A program made the translations under genes and the position numbers. The notes beneath the pieces are model-generated. The model did no database searches. It was not told the origin of the DNA and was given only the letters and a program-made list of their open reading frames with translations. Source: Ampullaceana balthica (Eukaryota > Mollusca > Gastropoda > Lymnaeidae). From it: a stretch of 64,000 nt of DNA. Below are positions 1 to 11,889 of this stretch, in pieces. Location of the stretch: assembly GCA_944989445.1 (NCBI GenBank), contig CALYLW010000019.1, forward strand, positions 992,001-1,056,000, in the 5' to 3' direction. Each line of letters starts with the position of its first letter. Positions within the stretch are counted from its first letter, which is position 1.

Positions 1-957
1 TGAGATCGCTTCAACGGTTAGTCTTGTTGGTAACTGTAGGTGTAGCGACAGACCAGAAAGAAGACAGTATCATTGAGATCGCTTCAACGGTTAGTCTTGT
101 TAGTAACTGTAGGTGTAGCGACAGACCAGACAGAAGACAGTATCATTGAGATCGCTTCAACGGTTAGTCTTGTTAGTAACTGTAGGTGTAGCGACAGACC
201 AGACAGAAAACAGTATCAGTGAGATCGCTTCAATCGTTAGTCTTGTCTGTAACTGTAAGTGTAAGCGACCGACAGGACATCGGCCACAGAAGACAGTGAG
301 ATGACTTCAATAGTATGTATGTAACTGTAGGTGTAGCGACAGACCAGACATAAGACAGTATCATTGAGATCGCTTCAACGGTTAGTCTTGTTAGTAACTG
401 TAGGTGTAGCGACAGACCAGACAGAAGACAGTATCATTGAGATCGCTTCAACGGTTAGTCTTGTTGGTAACTGTAGGTGTAGCGACAGACCAGACATAAG
501 ACAGTATCATTGAGATCGCTTCAACGGTTAGTCTTGTTAGTAAATCTAGGTGTAGCGACAGACCAGACATAAGACAGTATCATTGAGATCGCTTCAACGG
601 TTAGTCTTGTTGGTAACTGTAGGTGTAGCGACAGACCAGACAGAAGACAGTATCATTGAGATCGCTTCAACGGTTAGTCTTGTTAGTAACTGTAGGTGTA
701 GCGACAGACCAGACATAAGACAGTATCATTGAGATCGCTTCAACGGTTAGTCTTGTTGGTAACTGTAGGTGTAGCGACAGACCAGACAGAAGACAGTATC
801 GGTGAGATCGCTTCAACGGTTAGTCTTGTTAGTAACTGTAGGTGTAGCGACAGACCAGACAGAAGACAGTATCGGTGAGATCGCTTCAACGGTTAGTCTT
901 GTTGGTAACTGTAGGTGTAGCGACAGACCAGACAGAAGACAGTATCGGTGAGATCGT
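1..957. repeat. 73-bp satellite, about 13 copies
   Basis: Units starting 'tgagatcgcttcaacgg' recur every 73 bp from the left edge, so the array continues outside the window. Most units differ by only a few bases. One divergent stretch at about 230-330 has a shortened or scrambled unit. The array stops at about 957, where the unit runs into unrelated sequence (gatcgtttccataaattg). Apparent minus-strand ORFs over its right end are by-products of the repeat. Confidence 0.95.
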
Positions 958-1251
958 TTCCATAAATTGCCATGACCCACGTGCTGCTGAGATCTGATGA
1001 AGACGGTGGCCAGAATGATGAAATCCGACGATGAGAAAGTTCGACCGCCGTGATTCAGACATTGACCAACACGTGTAACAACCGGGGGAATGGGGTGGGG
1101 GTGGATCAGATCGATACCCAGAGAAGGACCCGTCGTATCGACCACGCGCATACCGGCGTTGGTTCCTGATAAAATTCAACCTACAGCCTCCGATGTTTCT
1201 AAAGACCTCACAGCGAGTGATGACGTTATAGAACCTTAGAGTGATGTAGAG
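958..1251. other. unannotated unique sequence
   Basis: Unique flank between the satellite and the first hAT MITE. I see no coding or structural signal. It ends with the left copy of the MITE target duplication, ATGTAGAG (1244-1251). Confidence 0.5.
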
Positions 1252-1901
1252 CAGTGGTTCTCAACCTGTGGTCCGCGGACCACTAGTGGCCCGCAGACAT
1301 GTGCCTGGTGGTCCGCGAGCAAAGCATGAAATTTTATTTTTTTTAAAAATTAAGAACACGAAAGAATACAAATGTTGTCACATATTGAATATATTGATTA
1401 ATTTAAATCACTCGATTGTGAGAGCATAGCGCCGAAAACAATAGTTGTTATATTAACACAACCTTTAAAAAAAATTTTTAAACGATTAGTAAATTAGCCT
1501 TAAATTATTAATATTTTTATTGTTAAAGTAATAAATTAATTAAAGTGATTGAACAAATGGATAAATTTCTAATAAAGAAAATTACCAAACATAAGGAGTG
1601 GGACAACAATGATTATTCCTCATACTCATCCTCACAACCTGCTTGTGAATAAAATGCAGTTACGGGGTGAAAAATTAAAGACGAATTGCCATACGGCGGT
1701 ATGATGAGGAGTATTTTCGCTTGGGGTTTATATGCGTCATAGTAACCTAACATGTATATAAGTAACCTGTTATATAAAAAGTATAATTATACATAAATTT
1801 CAAGCATGGCAGTAGCACACTTTTCAGCAGTGGTCCGTGGAAATGGCACACATTTTTCAAGTGGTCCCTGAACCTCAAAATTTTAAGGTTGAGAACCACT
1901 G
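1252..1901. mobile_element. non-autonomous hAT element (650 bp)
   Basis: The element begins CAGTGGTTCTCAACCT and ends with its exact inverse complement, a 16-bp terminal inverted repeat. It is flanked by a perfect 8-bp target duplication ATGTAGAG (1244-1251 and 1902-1909), the hAT signature. Just inside the left end is a perfect 16-bp palindrome GTGGTCCGCGGACCAC (1268-1283). The interior is AT-rich with no transposase ORF. Terminal sequence resembles ZBED5/Charlie-type hATs. The perfect duplication argues for a fairly recent insertion. Confidence 0.95.
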
Positions 1902-1909
1902 ATGTAGAG

Positions 1910-2752
1910 ACACGGCTCTATTATCGCCCTATTAATGGCTAGTCTTAATTCCACACTCCTGCCTTCATCTCACGTACGGCGACGGGGGCCAGAATCCAAT
2001 AACTACTGCTTACAAGTGTCACGTGAGTGATGGTGGGTGAGTGAATTATTCATCCTACAAGCCGAGGCCCTGTCATGACGAGCTGTATATCTCTTCCCAC
2101 CCCATTCAAACAAAATCATATCGGTTTATAGAAGTTAGTTGCAAAGTTTACATTGTGAAGATTAGGGAGTGAACAATCTTCATAGCCAGATAGTAGGGTG
2201 TACCTGCAAGGAGCGCGCTATACATTTGAAATACAAGTATGGTTATTGCTGCAAGTGGAAGCAGTGGAGCCAGTGAATGTAGTGGAGCCAGTGGAAGGTC
2301 AGATGGCACAAAGGCGCGAATTGTCTTATGTGAGTCAGACATCAACGCTATCAAGGGCAATGCGGTGAACGTTCATAAAGATTTTTAAAGATTAGTGCAT
2401 GTAAGTCAATGATAAAAGACAAGCAATTCTTTTTACGTTGTGGTACACCAGTCAATGATAAATGCAACAATTTCCACAAAGGTCTTTCCACAAAGATCTT
2501 TCCCCAAAGTTTTTACATTGTAACATGTCCACTCTTGTAATGTGAAGACATGAATCAAAGAATAATGACGTAAGATGTGTCGTCATACATAACTTTTGAC
2601 CCGACTTCCTATTGGTTGGTTTAACAATGTTACACTACATGCTAACCGGTCAACCATGGTAAAACAAGTATAAATAACAATTAATAACAATAAGATATAA
2701 CTGCGAAAGATACACATGACTGAGTCACGTACACATGACCGAGTCAACCCTG
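1910..2752. other. no recognisable feature
   Basis: About 840 bp of unique sequence. A short 'ccacaaaggtctttcc' motif is locally repeated near 2475-2510. A 70-codon minus-strand ORF at 2148-2360 has no recognisable motif and I do not treat it as a gene. Confidence 0.4.
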
Positions 2753-2905
2753 TCTAAAATAGATCATATCCAGTACATTTTTTGTTTACTATTGACAAAC
2801 TTGCTAAAATAGATCACATCCAAGACATCTTTTTTTTTAAATTAATTTTAACAAACTTGCTAAAATAAAACACATCCGCTACATTCTTAAGCTTACTAAT
2901 GACAA
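2753..2905. repeat. imperfect tandem repeat, about 55-60 bp, 3 units
   Basis: Three diverged units carrying 'ctaaaatagatcayatcc' followed by a T-rich stretch and 'gacaaacttg'. The third unit is the most decayed. Confidence 0.7.
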
Positions 2906-3410
2906 TCCCATAGCAAGTTGCCTATCCCAACCCTTCCCATGATGCATTGAAAGGTTATTTACGAGTCGTTTAGTTTCCTAAATGCCAACATGCCAACTCG
3001 GTGGCCTAGGAAAGGACAGTCAACTTTAGTCGGAGTCAAGTCAACACGTTTCCTCTCAATGTGCTCACAGCAAGTGAACGTTACCCTCATTCATTGCCCC
3101 ACAACCTACTTGTCTACCACTACTATCAGTCAGACATACATTCAAGAGGAATTATATGACATGACCTCTTCCTGATACCATAATGATCCAAGACTTAGCA
3201 AAACACATTTATATTTATACCATGAGAATAAGGGCACTGGGATGGGGGGGGGGTGTTCAACTGTTCATCAACTTTAGACTGAAGTATTAATGAGTGCAGA
3301 AGTATGTATAACAAGTCGTTGGCGGGTCGACGGGTCAATAGTTTTACGGAAGGATTCCCCATCCATATCACACTTTTGGCGTAAGAAAGATAAACTCAAG
3401 GTAGGAAAAA
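2906..3410. other. no recognisable feature
   Basis: Unique sequence with a short G-run near 3245. The small plus-strand ORF at 2990-3175 has no motif support. Confidence 0.4.
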
Positions 3411-3600
3411 TATAACCAAAGGTTGACAGATTGTCAGATCTACAGTTGTTCCAATGAAACCGACAGCGTGGTCGTGAAACTCAACACTACGAGTGATGAG
3501 TTTAAATATAAACAAAGGTTGACAGATTGTCAGATCTACAGTTGTTCCAATGAAACTGACAGCGTGTCGTGAAACTCAACACTACGAGTGATGTGATAAA
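3411..3600. repeat. tandem duplication, period 96 bp
   Basis: The block beginning 'ggttgacagattgtcag' at 3421 recurs at 3517. Copies differ by a few bases (accgacagcgtgg versus actgacagcgtg), so the duplication is old enough to have diverged slightly. Confidence 0.9.
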
Positions 3601-4620
3601 AATTTCACGATGATTAGAAATAGAAATTATGATACCGCCCCACCCCACCCCGCACGGTTTTCAAGGGACGTTAACTCATCCTCACAATATTCCATGTGAC
3701 AACTCAGGGACGAGGGGATCGTACCCGGCAGATATCAAACATTCCATCCCCTCTGAAGCTCGTGCTATTTGACTCCTAAATCGATGCTTTGCATACGACC
3801 CTGAACAAATATACGTGTTTTAAGATAGTGCGATGTGACACTGACACTTTCATTCCAAGAGAAATAAAACAAACCTTTAAAACAAAAATCTTCCCGCCAA
3901 TGAAAATGTCGTCTGAGTTGCAGAGTTAGAATTGAGGACTAGAGTTCCAGTATTGATATTACCCGGTTAGCACAATATCGTGGATTTGAATTTGAAAATG
4001 CTTTTTTTTCCCCACAACACTCACTTCCTCTTTTCATTAGTGACGTTAAAGGATGCAAAAATTCAAACATTACATTTTTATAAGTAATATAAGAATAAAC
4101 TGTGAGTGCCCTCCGCCCCCCCCTTTTACACACAAAAAAACAAACAAAAAAAAACTCGAAAACTTTAGTCTAGTTACGCCATCCCCTCTCCCATCCTGAA
4201 ATCCTGACCACCTCAAACCCCACATTGAAAGTTTGTAGCGCACTCTTGTCGATAAACATGTCCCATCGATTTGGGTCTGGCATTGTGGCATTCAAACTCT
4301 ATGGGGTCCTATAGGGGGTAAAACCTCCACACACAACGTTCCTCCCCAAGTGGGCTGTGTTTTGCACTGCCTCGTGCAAATCGAGATGCAGCTGTTTTGT
4401 GCAGCTCATTCTTTTGATGCCTTTTTATCTTTGTCCGACACGAATGGAGCCCAATATTTGTGCACGGGATGTTTAAATTGGGAATCGGATACGGCAAAAC
4501 TTGAGGCTTGACAGCATTTAGTTAACAGATTTGTTATTTATTTGTTTCCATTTTCGTTACTCACTTCACGCAACATTTTTAGGGGAGGTCAACATTACGC
4601 AATATATCTAAAAATAGTCA
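3601..4620. other. no recognisable gene
   Basis: About 1 kb of unique sequence with A/C-rich homopolymer patches (4110-4155). Short ORFs at 3939-4133, 4070-4291 and 4309-4497 on the minus strand lack motifs and look accidental. Confidence 0.4.
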
Positions 4621-4636
4621 CTGGGTACAAACCAAA

Positions 4637-5308
4637 TATTTCATAGGGCTTGAGGTACAAGCCACATATTTTTATATGGGTTAAGGTACAAGACACAATT
4701 TATATGGCTTGACGTACAAGACCCAATTCATATGGCTTGACGTACAAGACACAATTCGTATGGCTTGCCGTACAAGACACAATTCATATGGCTTGACGTA
4801 CAAGACACAATTCATATGGCTTGACGTACAGGACACAATTCATATGGCTTGGCGTACAAGACACAATTCATATGGCTTGACGTACAAGACACAATTCATA
4901 TGGCTTGACGTACAAGACACAATTCATATGGCTTGACGTACAAGACACAATTCATATGGCTTGACGTACAAGACACAATTCGTATGGCTTGACGTACAAG
5001 ACACAATTCATATGGCTTGACGTACAAGACACAATTCATATGGCTTGACGTACAAGACACAATTCATATGGCTTGACGTACAAGACACAATTCATATGGC
5101 TTGACGTACAAGACACAATTCGTATGGCTTGACGTACAAGACACAATTCATATGGCTTAAGATACAAGACACAATTCATATGGCTCGAGGTAAAAGACAA
5201 AATTCATATGGCTTAAGGTAAAAATCACATATTTCATATGGCTTGAGGTACAAGACACAATTCATATGGATTGAGGTAAAAAAGACATATTTCATATGGG
5301 TTTTAGAC
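4637..5308. repeat. 28-bp minisatellite, about 23 copies
   Basis: Unit 'atggcttgacgtacaagaca' + 'caattcat' (28 bp). The core (4700-5150) is nearly homogeneous. Both edges are degenerate, with 'ttgaggtaca' and 'ttaaggtaaa' variants. Because 28 is not a multiple of 3, an apparent ORF at 4709-4936 cycles through frames every 84 bases; it is not evidence of a protein. Confidence 0.95.
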
Positions 5309-6480
5309 AGCGGCGTAGCGTGGGTATGTGCCACTCGTGGCAGAACCCAGGTTTGCCGCCTGCCCCCCCCCCTTCCCGGAAAAATATGTTGATTCTATTT
5401 TTTTTAAAAAACTTGTTTTATTCGAAAGAAAGAAATAATAAGGGCACTATACATTTTCAGACTAGAAATAAATACATGTAGAAAAGCTTTCATTATTTGA
5501 AGAAAAAAAAGTTTTCTGCTTTTCCTCGTGGTACAGTCGTATAAATGTATAAATTGTATAAATGTTGTCAGCCATACGCTCAATAACCAAAATAGCTATA
5601 GACGGGTCAATCTTGGTGTATTCATTATTGATCGCAATTAAGTTTTCATTAACTTAATTTTAGATAACATTCTCTCGCAGATATAGGGAATACTCTTAAT
5701 AAACTTAAATGAATCAAGTGGGCTTGAATTTATTAAATCATTTTTCTTAATTAAACGGGAGGAAAAATAGCTTTTGCTCGACACTGTCGTGTTAGATACT
5801 TTGAATTTTAATACTCTAAATTAAAGGCGAAATTTAAAAGTGCAGTAGATTAGCTAGTGTACGAAAATCATATATGTTTTCCGAATTCTGTAACTGGTAA
5901 ATCCTTACATAAATTTCTACAGTAACCTAACTTACAACTTTCTTCTCATTTTTTTCTACATGACGTTGTTTAACATCCGTTTTGATCGCCAAAGTTTTGC
6001 ACTCTCATTATTTGAGTGGAACTGGAAGGTTCGATTATAATGATTAGGTCTTCACATTAAATGTTAGCAAATGCCAAAGAATCCTTTAAATATTCCATTA
6101 GACTTTCTGTGAGTAGCCTCTGCAAAGCATTTGTAATACTATAATTTGGAAATAATTTCGGGCATCATTGTCTTTATAAAGAACATATTTCCAGAAAGTA
6201 AATGTTTCAAAATGTAAAAGAATCAAATGAAATCAAATAAAAAATTGGTTTTTCAGTTCAGTAACATAAGTATCAAAAGACTTAAGATTCATTATGGAAT
6301 TTGAAGTTTTGACATATTAATATTATAAACTTTCACGTATTTTAATATAGTTTCTTCATTTTAAAATTTTTTTTACCTTGGATTTTATATATTTGAATTT
6401 CTTTTATCTTTTTTTTCATTTAAATAAGCTAAGTAACAATGAGCGATTTTCCGCCAAAGCAAAATGCCGCCCGGGGCATT
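5309..6480 (-). mobile_element. decayed hAT transposon relic with dimerisation-domain remnant
   Basis: The left edge at 5309 starts CAGCGGCGTAGCGTGGG, matching the CAGTGGCGTAGC ends of the hAT at 22469-25043. The minus strand at about 5520-5690 encodes a degraded hAT C-terminal dimerisation domain: CERMLSKIKLMKT, then LRSIMNTPRL, then AILVIERMADN after a one-base frameshift. A 'gccgcccggggcattc' block near 6462-6480 resembles the subterminal region of the other end, but the terminal CACTG is missing and no target duplication is visible. The family assignment is firmer than the right boundary. Confidence 0.65.
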
Positions 6481-7063
6481 CGATTGGCTCATATTTGAAA
6501 TTGTTTGAGTACAGTAAATTTTCGCTTTTACAACGGGAATGGCTGTCCAATTTGAAGAAACATTTCAAGTTACCAGAAGATCAGTTTCACTTCTCACACT
6601 ACTTCTACTCTTAGACTTTCATGTCATTAGCATAAGTATCACAATAATTTATATCCAATATGGAGTGTGAAGTTTTTCCAGATAGTACCATAATACATCG
6701 GTCAAACTTTTTAAGACCAGCCCTCTCATCAATGACCAGTCCTCGCTATGGATGGTCAGACAGTCGTTCAACGAACAATGCGGGCGAGAGAAACCACAAT
6801 CAACCGAGTCCAATCGTCAGATGTGTCAACAAAAGAACAACTAATAGACAAAAAAAGAAATGCAAGTCTTGATATTTTCTTTAGTTGCAACTTGCAACCA
6901 GTCACCTGTTAAATGATCCTAACAAGCTACATCCCTCTGGTTTATTAAAAGAAATGATCGATGTTGATGATCAATGCTGACGTTCTGACGGAATCGATGA
7001 GTGCAGCCAAGTGAACAAGTCGCCACCTTGGAATGAAAAAGGCTTGTGTCTGGCATTGGGTCA
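6481..7063. other. no recognisable gene
   Basis: Unique sequence. Plus-strand ORFs at 6378-6614 and 6660-6872 have no motif or compositional support and are probably accidental. Confidence 0.35.
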
Positions 7064-7462
7064 GTCAACTATGACGGGGCCGCCTATGACAGGGTCACCT
7101 ATGCCGGGGCCGCCTATGACAGGGTCGCCTATGCTGGGGCCGCCAATGACAGGGTCACCTATGCCGGGGCCGCCAATGACAGGGTCACCTATGCCGGGGC
7201 CGCCTATGACAGGGTCACCTATGCCGGGGCCGCCTATGACAGGGTCACCTATGCCGGGGCCGCCTATGACAGGGTCACCTATGACAGGGTCACCTATGCC
7301 GGGGCCGCCTATGACAGGGTCACCTATGCCTGGGCCGCCAATGACAGGGTCACCTATGCCGGGGCCGCCTATGACAGGGTCACCTATGCCGGGGCCGCCT
7401 ATGACAGGGTCACCTGACAGGGTCCCCTATGCCGGGGCCGCCTATGACAGGTCATCTATAAC
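7064..7462. repeat. 30-bp minisatellite, about 13 copies, open in several frames
   Basis: Unit alternates 'atgacagggtcacct' and 'atgccggggccgcct'. The period of 30 is a multiple of 3, so an ORF stays open (7011-7532, repeating MTGSPMPGPP) and a second frame is open too (7046-7417, repeating YAGAAYDRVT). The GC content is far above the flanks. I see no signal peptide, splice context or non-repeat domain that would make this a real collagen-like protein. Confidence 0.9.
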
Positions 7463-7650
7463 GGGGGCGCCGATTGCTTTCCAGTTTCAGGGCCTGTCCT
7501 CAAGGTGGCAAGAAAAGTCGAATCTCGGATAAGGAGAAAACGCCTAAAACGGTCAAAGTCTCGTTCACAATAGTACAACAGACAGATTGTAACACGTATT
7601 TCTCTGTGGATATTAACTTAGAAATGCGGGTATCTCTGCGACGCGGAATA

Positions 7651-8025
7651 AAGATTGGTGTTGTAGAGTAAAACTAATGTTGTAGATTGTAGAGTAAAAC
7701 TAAAGTTGTAGAGTAAGATTGATGTTGTAGACTAAAACTAATGTTGTAGATTGTAGAGTAAAACTAATGTTTTAGAGTAAGATTGATGTTGTAGACTAAA
7801 ACTAATGTTGTAGATTGTAGAGTAAAACTAATGTTGTAGAGCAAGATTGGGGTTGTACAGTAAGAATCATGTTGTAGAGTAAGTCTAATGTTGTAGAGTA
7901 AGATTGAGGTTGTAGAGTAAGATTGATGTACAGTAAGATTTGTGTTAAGTTATAAGACTAGTGTTATGGAGGATTAAGATTAATATTGTAGAGTAAGATT
8001 GGTGTTGTAGAGAAGGATGTGCATC
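7651..8025. repeat. imperfect 'gttgtagagtaaga' tandem repeat
   Basis: About 19-20 bp units of 'gttgtagagtaaaactaat' or 'gttgtagagtaagattgat' with a partly visible larger unit that inserts 'gattgtagagtaa'. Copies are heterogeneous. Confidence 0.9.
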
Positions 8026-8034
8026 AGTTGATAG

Positions 8035-8090
8035 GAATGCGTCTCTATGGACGGGTCTATTTGCGTCTCTATGGACGGGTCTATTTCTTA
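8035..8090. repeat. 25-bp direct duplication
   Basis: 'gcgtctctatggacgggt' + 'ctattt' occurs twice in tandem. Below this point the sequence is unique again. Confidence 0.8.
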
Positions 8091-8164
8091 GGATGAAACC
8101 TCCATGAGAAGTAGAGACTCTGAAAATAATTTGACACAATCGTCGCCTTTCATAAAACCTGCAA

Positions 8165-8372
8165 GTATCCAAAACGTTACAAACTAGTCGGGTAGTTAAA
8201 CCAACGAGTATTCAAAATTATACTAACTAATCGGGTTGTTTAAATCATCAAGTATCTAACTAGTCTACACAAACTAGTCGGCTGTTTGAACCAGCAAGTA
8301 TCCAAAATTACACTAATTATTCGGGTTGTTTATACCAGCGAGTATCCATAATAATACTTAGACTTAGTCGGG
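8165..8372. repeat. diverged tandem repeat, about 55 bp, 4 units
   Basis: Units contain 'actaactaatcgggttgttt' followed by 'accagcgagtatccaa' with substitutions and small indels. Confidence 0.75.
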
Positions 8373-8880
8373 TTCTTCTACGTCTACGTAAGCTTTCGAA
8401 CTGACGAGCAGATGTACTGGAGAGTGTAAACATGGGGGAAACCGATAAAAGTGTCTTGCAATAAAAGTAAGCCAGGTCCTGATTCTGAGTATACGTCGCA
8501 TGGAGAAGAGCACGAATTGGAGATTGATTTGTGTTACGAAAACATGAATTCCGGTAGTTTTAATTTTAATATTAAAGTCTTCAGTTGAAGAAGATCAAGA
8601 AAAAAGGTGAAAATAATGGGAAGGGGGAAATTGGGGGGAAAGGGGGGGTGGGGCATTTTTTATCCTTTGTATTTCGTTAGATTAAATACTGGGTGTATTG
8701 AAATAATGCGCGGTACAGTGATAAATACCACTATGTCACTTATAATATCTTGTATTGCACAAGAAAAGTGACGTTTTGAATCAAACATCTCCTAATAGCA
8801 AACAACTGTCAGGACTGTTCATATCAGCTGTTTATGTACTCCATGACTACACGGTTCTTTGAGATCGTTGGGGAATCATA
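8373..8880. other. no recognisable feature
   Basis: Unique sequence with a G-rich patch at 8620-8650. No coding signal seen. Confidence 0.4.
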
Positions 8881-9205
8881 GACTACATAGCAGCAATGCA
8901 TAGATACGTAGCTGAGTGGGCACGCCCCGCTTACAGCGGTGTTAGAGACGCGTGGCTGAGTGGTCACGCCCCCCCCCCTCAAAGCTGTGCATAGATACGT
9001 GGCTCAGCGGACACGCCCCCGTTAAAGCAGTGCTATAGATACATGGCTGAGTGGGCACGCCCCCCTCACAGCTGGCGTGCATAAATACGTGGCTGGGTGG
9101 ACACGCCCCCTCAAAGATGTACATAGATACGTGGTTGGGTGGGAACGCCCCTCCCCCCCCGGGTCACAGCTGTGCATAGATATGTGGCTGTGTCGGAACG
9201 CCCCC
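8881..9205. repeat. 45-50-bp tandem repeat with C-runs
   Basis: Units 'atagatacgtggctgagtgg' + 'gcacgcccc' with variable C-runs, then 'tcacagctgtgc'. About seven copies. C-run length varies from unit to unit. The ORFs on both strands here follow the repeat and are not gene evidence. Confidence 0.85.
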
Positions 9206-9319
9206 CCCCCACACACACACAAGTGCAACAATACATGTGGAGTCCAAAGCGACAAAAACACCAGTTAATTTTTTTTTAAATTTTGTTTGTTTTTGGAATG
9301 TATAAAAAAAACTTAATTT

Positions 9320-9947
9320 ATGTGTCATTCATTATTTTTAAATAAAGAAAATGGAAATTTAAAAAAATTGATGAACTCTCAGATGCTGAATTATAAATTG
9401 TTGAACCCGTATGAAGAAAATATGGAGCTGGCCCACGAACATCGTCTAGTTAAAATGTATCGCTGTCAGTGGCAGGAACGCCAGCGCATTAGCAACACAG
9501 CCTTAGGCATGTTGGACATTAACGGCTCAACGTTAATTAAGATTTATTTGAGACGTCAAGGTGAGCAAGTTTTATTGTCACGTGAGTCACGTAAAAATAA
9601 GAATCACGACTTAAAGGGGCACATGGTCTCGTTCACCAGACGGACTGACAGAGTTGGACAAAACTTATACGGGAGAGCAACATTTGGTGAGATGGCGGAG
9701 TGAAATTTTACGACATCATCTCAGTGTAGTGAACAGCGAGACAAATGCCAATAACGTCACAATTTTTACTGATACAAAACTTGTTACACCAACTGAAATT
9801 TTACAGGGCAAATCTCCTGGTACACACATGCAGCATCCCACACGAAACATTGCATTGCTAGAGCTCCCAACGATAGTGTCATCACCAGATCCGCGTCATT
9901 ATCGTTATAGCATCGGGCACAAGTTGGCCACAGCTTGGTTGTAATGG
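9320..9947 (+). pseudogene. unrecognised ORF pair, possibly one frameshifted coding stretch
   Basis: Two overlapping plus-strand ORFs, 9320-9703 (127 aa) and 9654-9944 (96 aa), together cover about 620 bp in an otherwise ORF-poor region. The residue mix is not low complexity: the first contains VKMYRCQWQERQR, the second GEQHLVRWRSEILRHH. A single one-base frameshift near 9620-9655 would join them, because the second frame is open back to a stop just after 9610. I do not recognise the family. There is no clear start context, splice site or neighbouring element boundary. It could be an exon fragment, a piece of a transposon protein, or chance. Confidence 0.25.
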
Positions 9948-10200
9948 TAGGCTTACAGAGTTATTTAATAACACTAGCCAAGAAAACGAATAATTAAATT
10001 GAATGGACGCAAGTTTTAAAAGAGGTAGGGGAGAGGATGTGTGAGGAAAGGTGTGTAATTTTTATTTTGTGGGGGGGGGGAGAGGCGTAAATACCATAAC
10101 TATGGTAATTTGTGCGACTGATTAATTACAAACACCTTGATTAAATTTTTTCAGAACCATGCGTGCAGTATATGAAGGATGAATTTAAACGGCTAGAGTG
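9948..10200. other. no recognisable feature
   Basis: Short unique stretch with a G10 run near 10071-10080. Confidence 0.4.
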
Positions 10201-11440
10201 CAGGGGTCGGCGAACAGGGGTAAACTACCCCATTTGGTGTTAAAAGGGAATTCTTGGTGGTAATTGAGACGCATTGGGGACATATAAAAAACGCTAGATA
10301 TAATCAAAATCCATCAAGTGTATGTGTACGCTTGGAATATAAGCCTACTATTCAACCGGTTTTTTAATTCGATATCTACATAAACGTATATTTCTTATCT
10401 ACGTACTAAATAGACACCAAAATCCTCTCAACTTTCGTTTAGGCTATAGTTTATATTAACAAGAATGACAATAATCTTAATCGACATGAGATAACTATCC
10501 AATATCCTCTCTGTGACATTTAAAATTAATGCCTTAAAACCAGTGGCGCTGCTAGGGGAGTGGGGTCTAAATTGTAATGTCCCCCCCGGGCCCCCACTTG
10601 AAGGGGGCCCCCAAAGGAGTATCCAAAATTTTGTTTACAATAAATATTACGCCATCGCCATTTATGCAGGGCCCCCCAAAAAGGCCAAGCCACCCGGGCC
10701 CCCAAATCCCTACAAATCCCTAACCATGCCACTGCTTAAACTGACATAACGTGCTTAAGCCTGTTAACAACAAGGCAATTTAATAGTATACTATTTCATT
10801 TCATTGAAAGTGCTCATTAAGTGATACCTTCTTTTAAAAGAAAAGTTTTCTGTTTGAAACAAAGAGAACATGTGGTTTTGTGCTCCTCTCGAAATGCCAT
10901 GTCAAGGAATTGATGTATTCAATAAAGTTAATGAATTCTTTGATAAGGTTAATTTAAAACGGGAAGACTGTATTGCTGTGCCTGTTGATGGAGCTCCATC
11001 TATGTTGGGTCGTGTACATGGTTTTTCAACTTTTGCAAGAGAGAGGAATCCCAAAATGGAATTTAACCAATGATCAAGCTCTGCTTGTAAAACATTTGGA
11101 ACTTGAACTGAAGGTCGTTATGCATGATGTTATCCAAATTGTAAATTTCTTTTAAGAACATGAAACTATTTTGTTATTTACATAAAGATGGCGAGGCTGA
11201 ATATACAGACCTCACCGACGTTATCACACCGAGGTACGGTGGCTTGCACGTGATTAAACAGAGTGTGGGCTCTGAAAGCGGAACTTCAAACATTTCTGGC
11301 TGGTCAAAAGCATGCTCTGGCAGAGAAGTTTACGAACTATTGTTGGGTTGCACATCAATCATCGCTGACATTTTTGAGCTTGTGAATGCGTTGGACAAAG
11401 AATTTCAAGGGAAAAATATCAATATTATTTAAACCAGATA
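10201..11440 (+). pseudogene. hAT (ZBED5/GTF2IRD2-like) transposase relic
   Basis: The left end CAGGGGTCGGCGAAC at 10201 is a typical hAT terminus. No matching right end is visible, so the element is truncated. The transposase survives in pieces on the plus strand. 10870-11070 encodes FCAPLEMPCQGIDVFNKVNE and then VDGAPSMLG, the region of the second catalytic Asp, which is retained here. A frameshift leads to QALLVKHLE (about 11075-11105). 11160-11430 carries ADIFELVNALDKEFQGKN, matching the family segment that normally reads LADIF..LN.LN..LQGKN. Several frameshifts make it non-functional. A 194-bp MITE (10541-10734) sits between the left end and the coding remnant. Confidence 0.8.
10541..10734. 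mobile_element. 194-bp hAT MITE nested in the hAT relic
   Basis: Starts CAGTGGCGCTGCTAGGGG and ends with CATGCCACTG. The flanks CTTAAAAC (10533-10540) and CTTAAACT (10735-10742) share their first six bases, a slightly eroded 8-bp target duplication. The interior has several long GC-rich runs (ccccccgggccccc). Confidence 0.75.
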
Positions 11441-11889
11441 AAGGGCTGCAAACAAAACATATCTGACACATTTTTGGATGTTAAATGATGCAATTGATGC
11501 AAAGGCATTTAACATTTCACATGAGGGCGTCATATAATTTAAGTTAGTTTTTTAAAGTAAATTTGTGCTTATCGGACATTATCGCAATAAGTCCTATATT
11601 ATCATTATATCAAGAATGGTCAGCGCCGTTAGCCTATTAACGTTTCAACCACTTTACACTGTACACTTATAGTTATAGGTGTATCAAATAAATTCCCCTT
11701 GAAATACGGATCCGCCGTGTTATTTGCATTTAAAATATCTACCCATAATCATTTTCAGATTAATTGTTAGAGACTTGTCAGGCTTCTAAAACTCACACTC
11801 ACAATGTGCGTTTTCGGCTGGTTCATTTCGATTCCATTTTATTTTTTATAGCGTTCTTAATATTGAAGCAAACAATGCAAAAAATGCTA
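11441..11889. other. no recognisable feature
   Basis: AT-rich unique sequence between the hAT relic and the integrase pseudogene. The hAT right end is not identifiable here. Confidence 0.4.

Noticed and set aside
2148..2360. Small hydrophobic minus-strand ORF
   Set aside because: 70 codons, no conserved motif, no context; within the number expected by chance.
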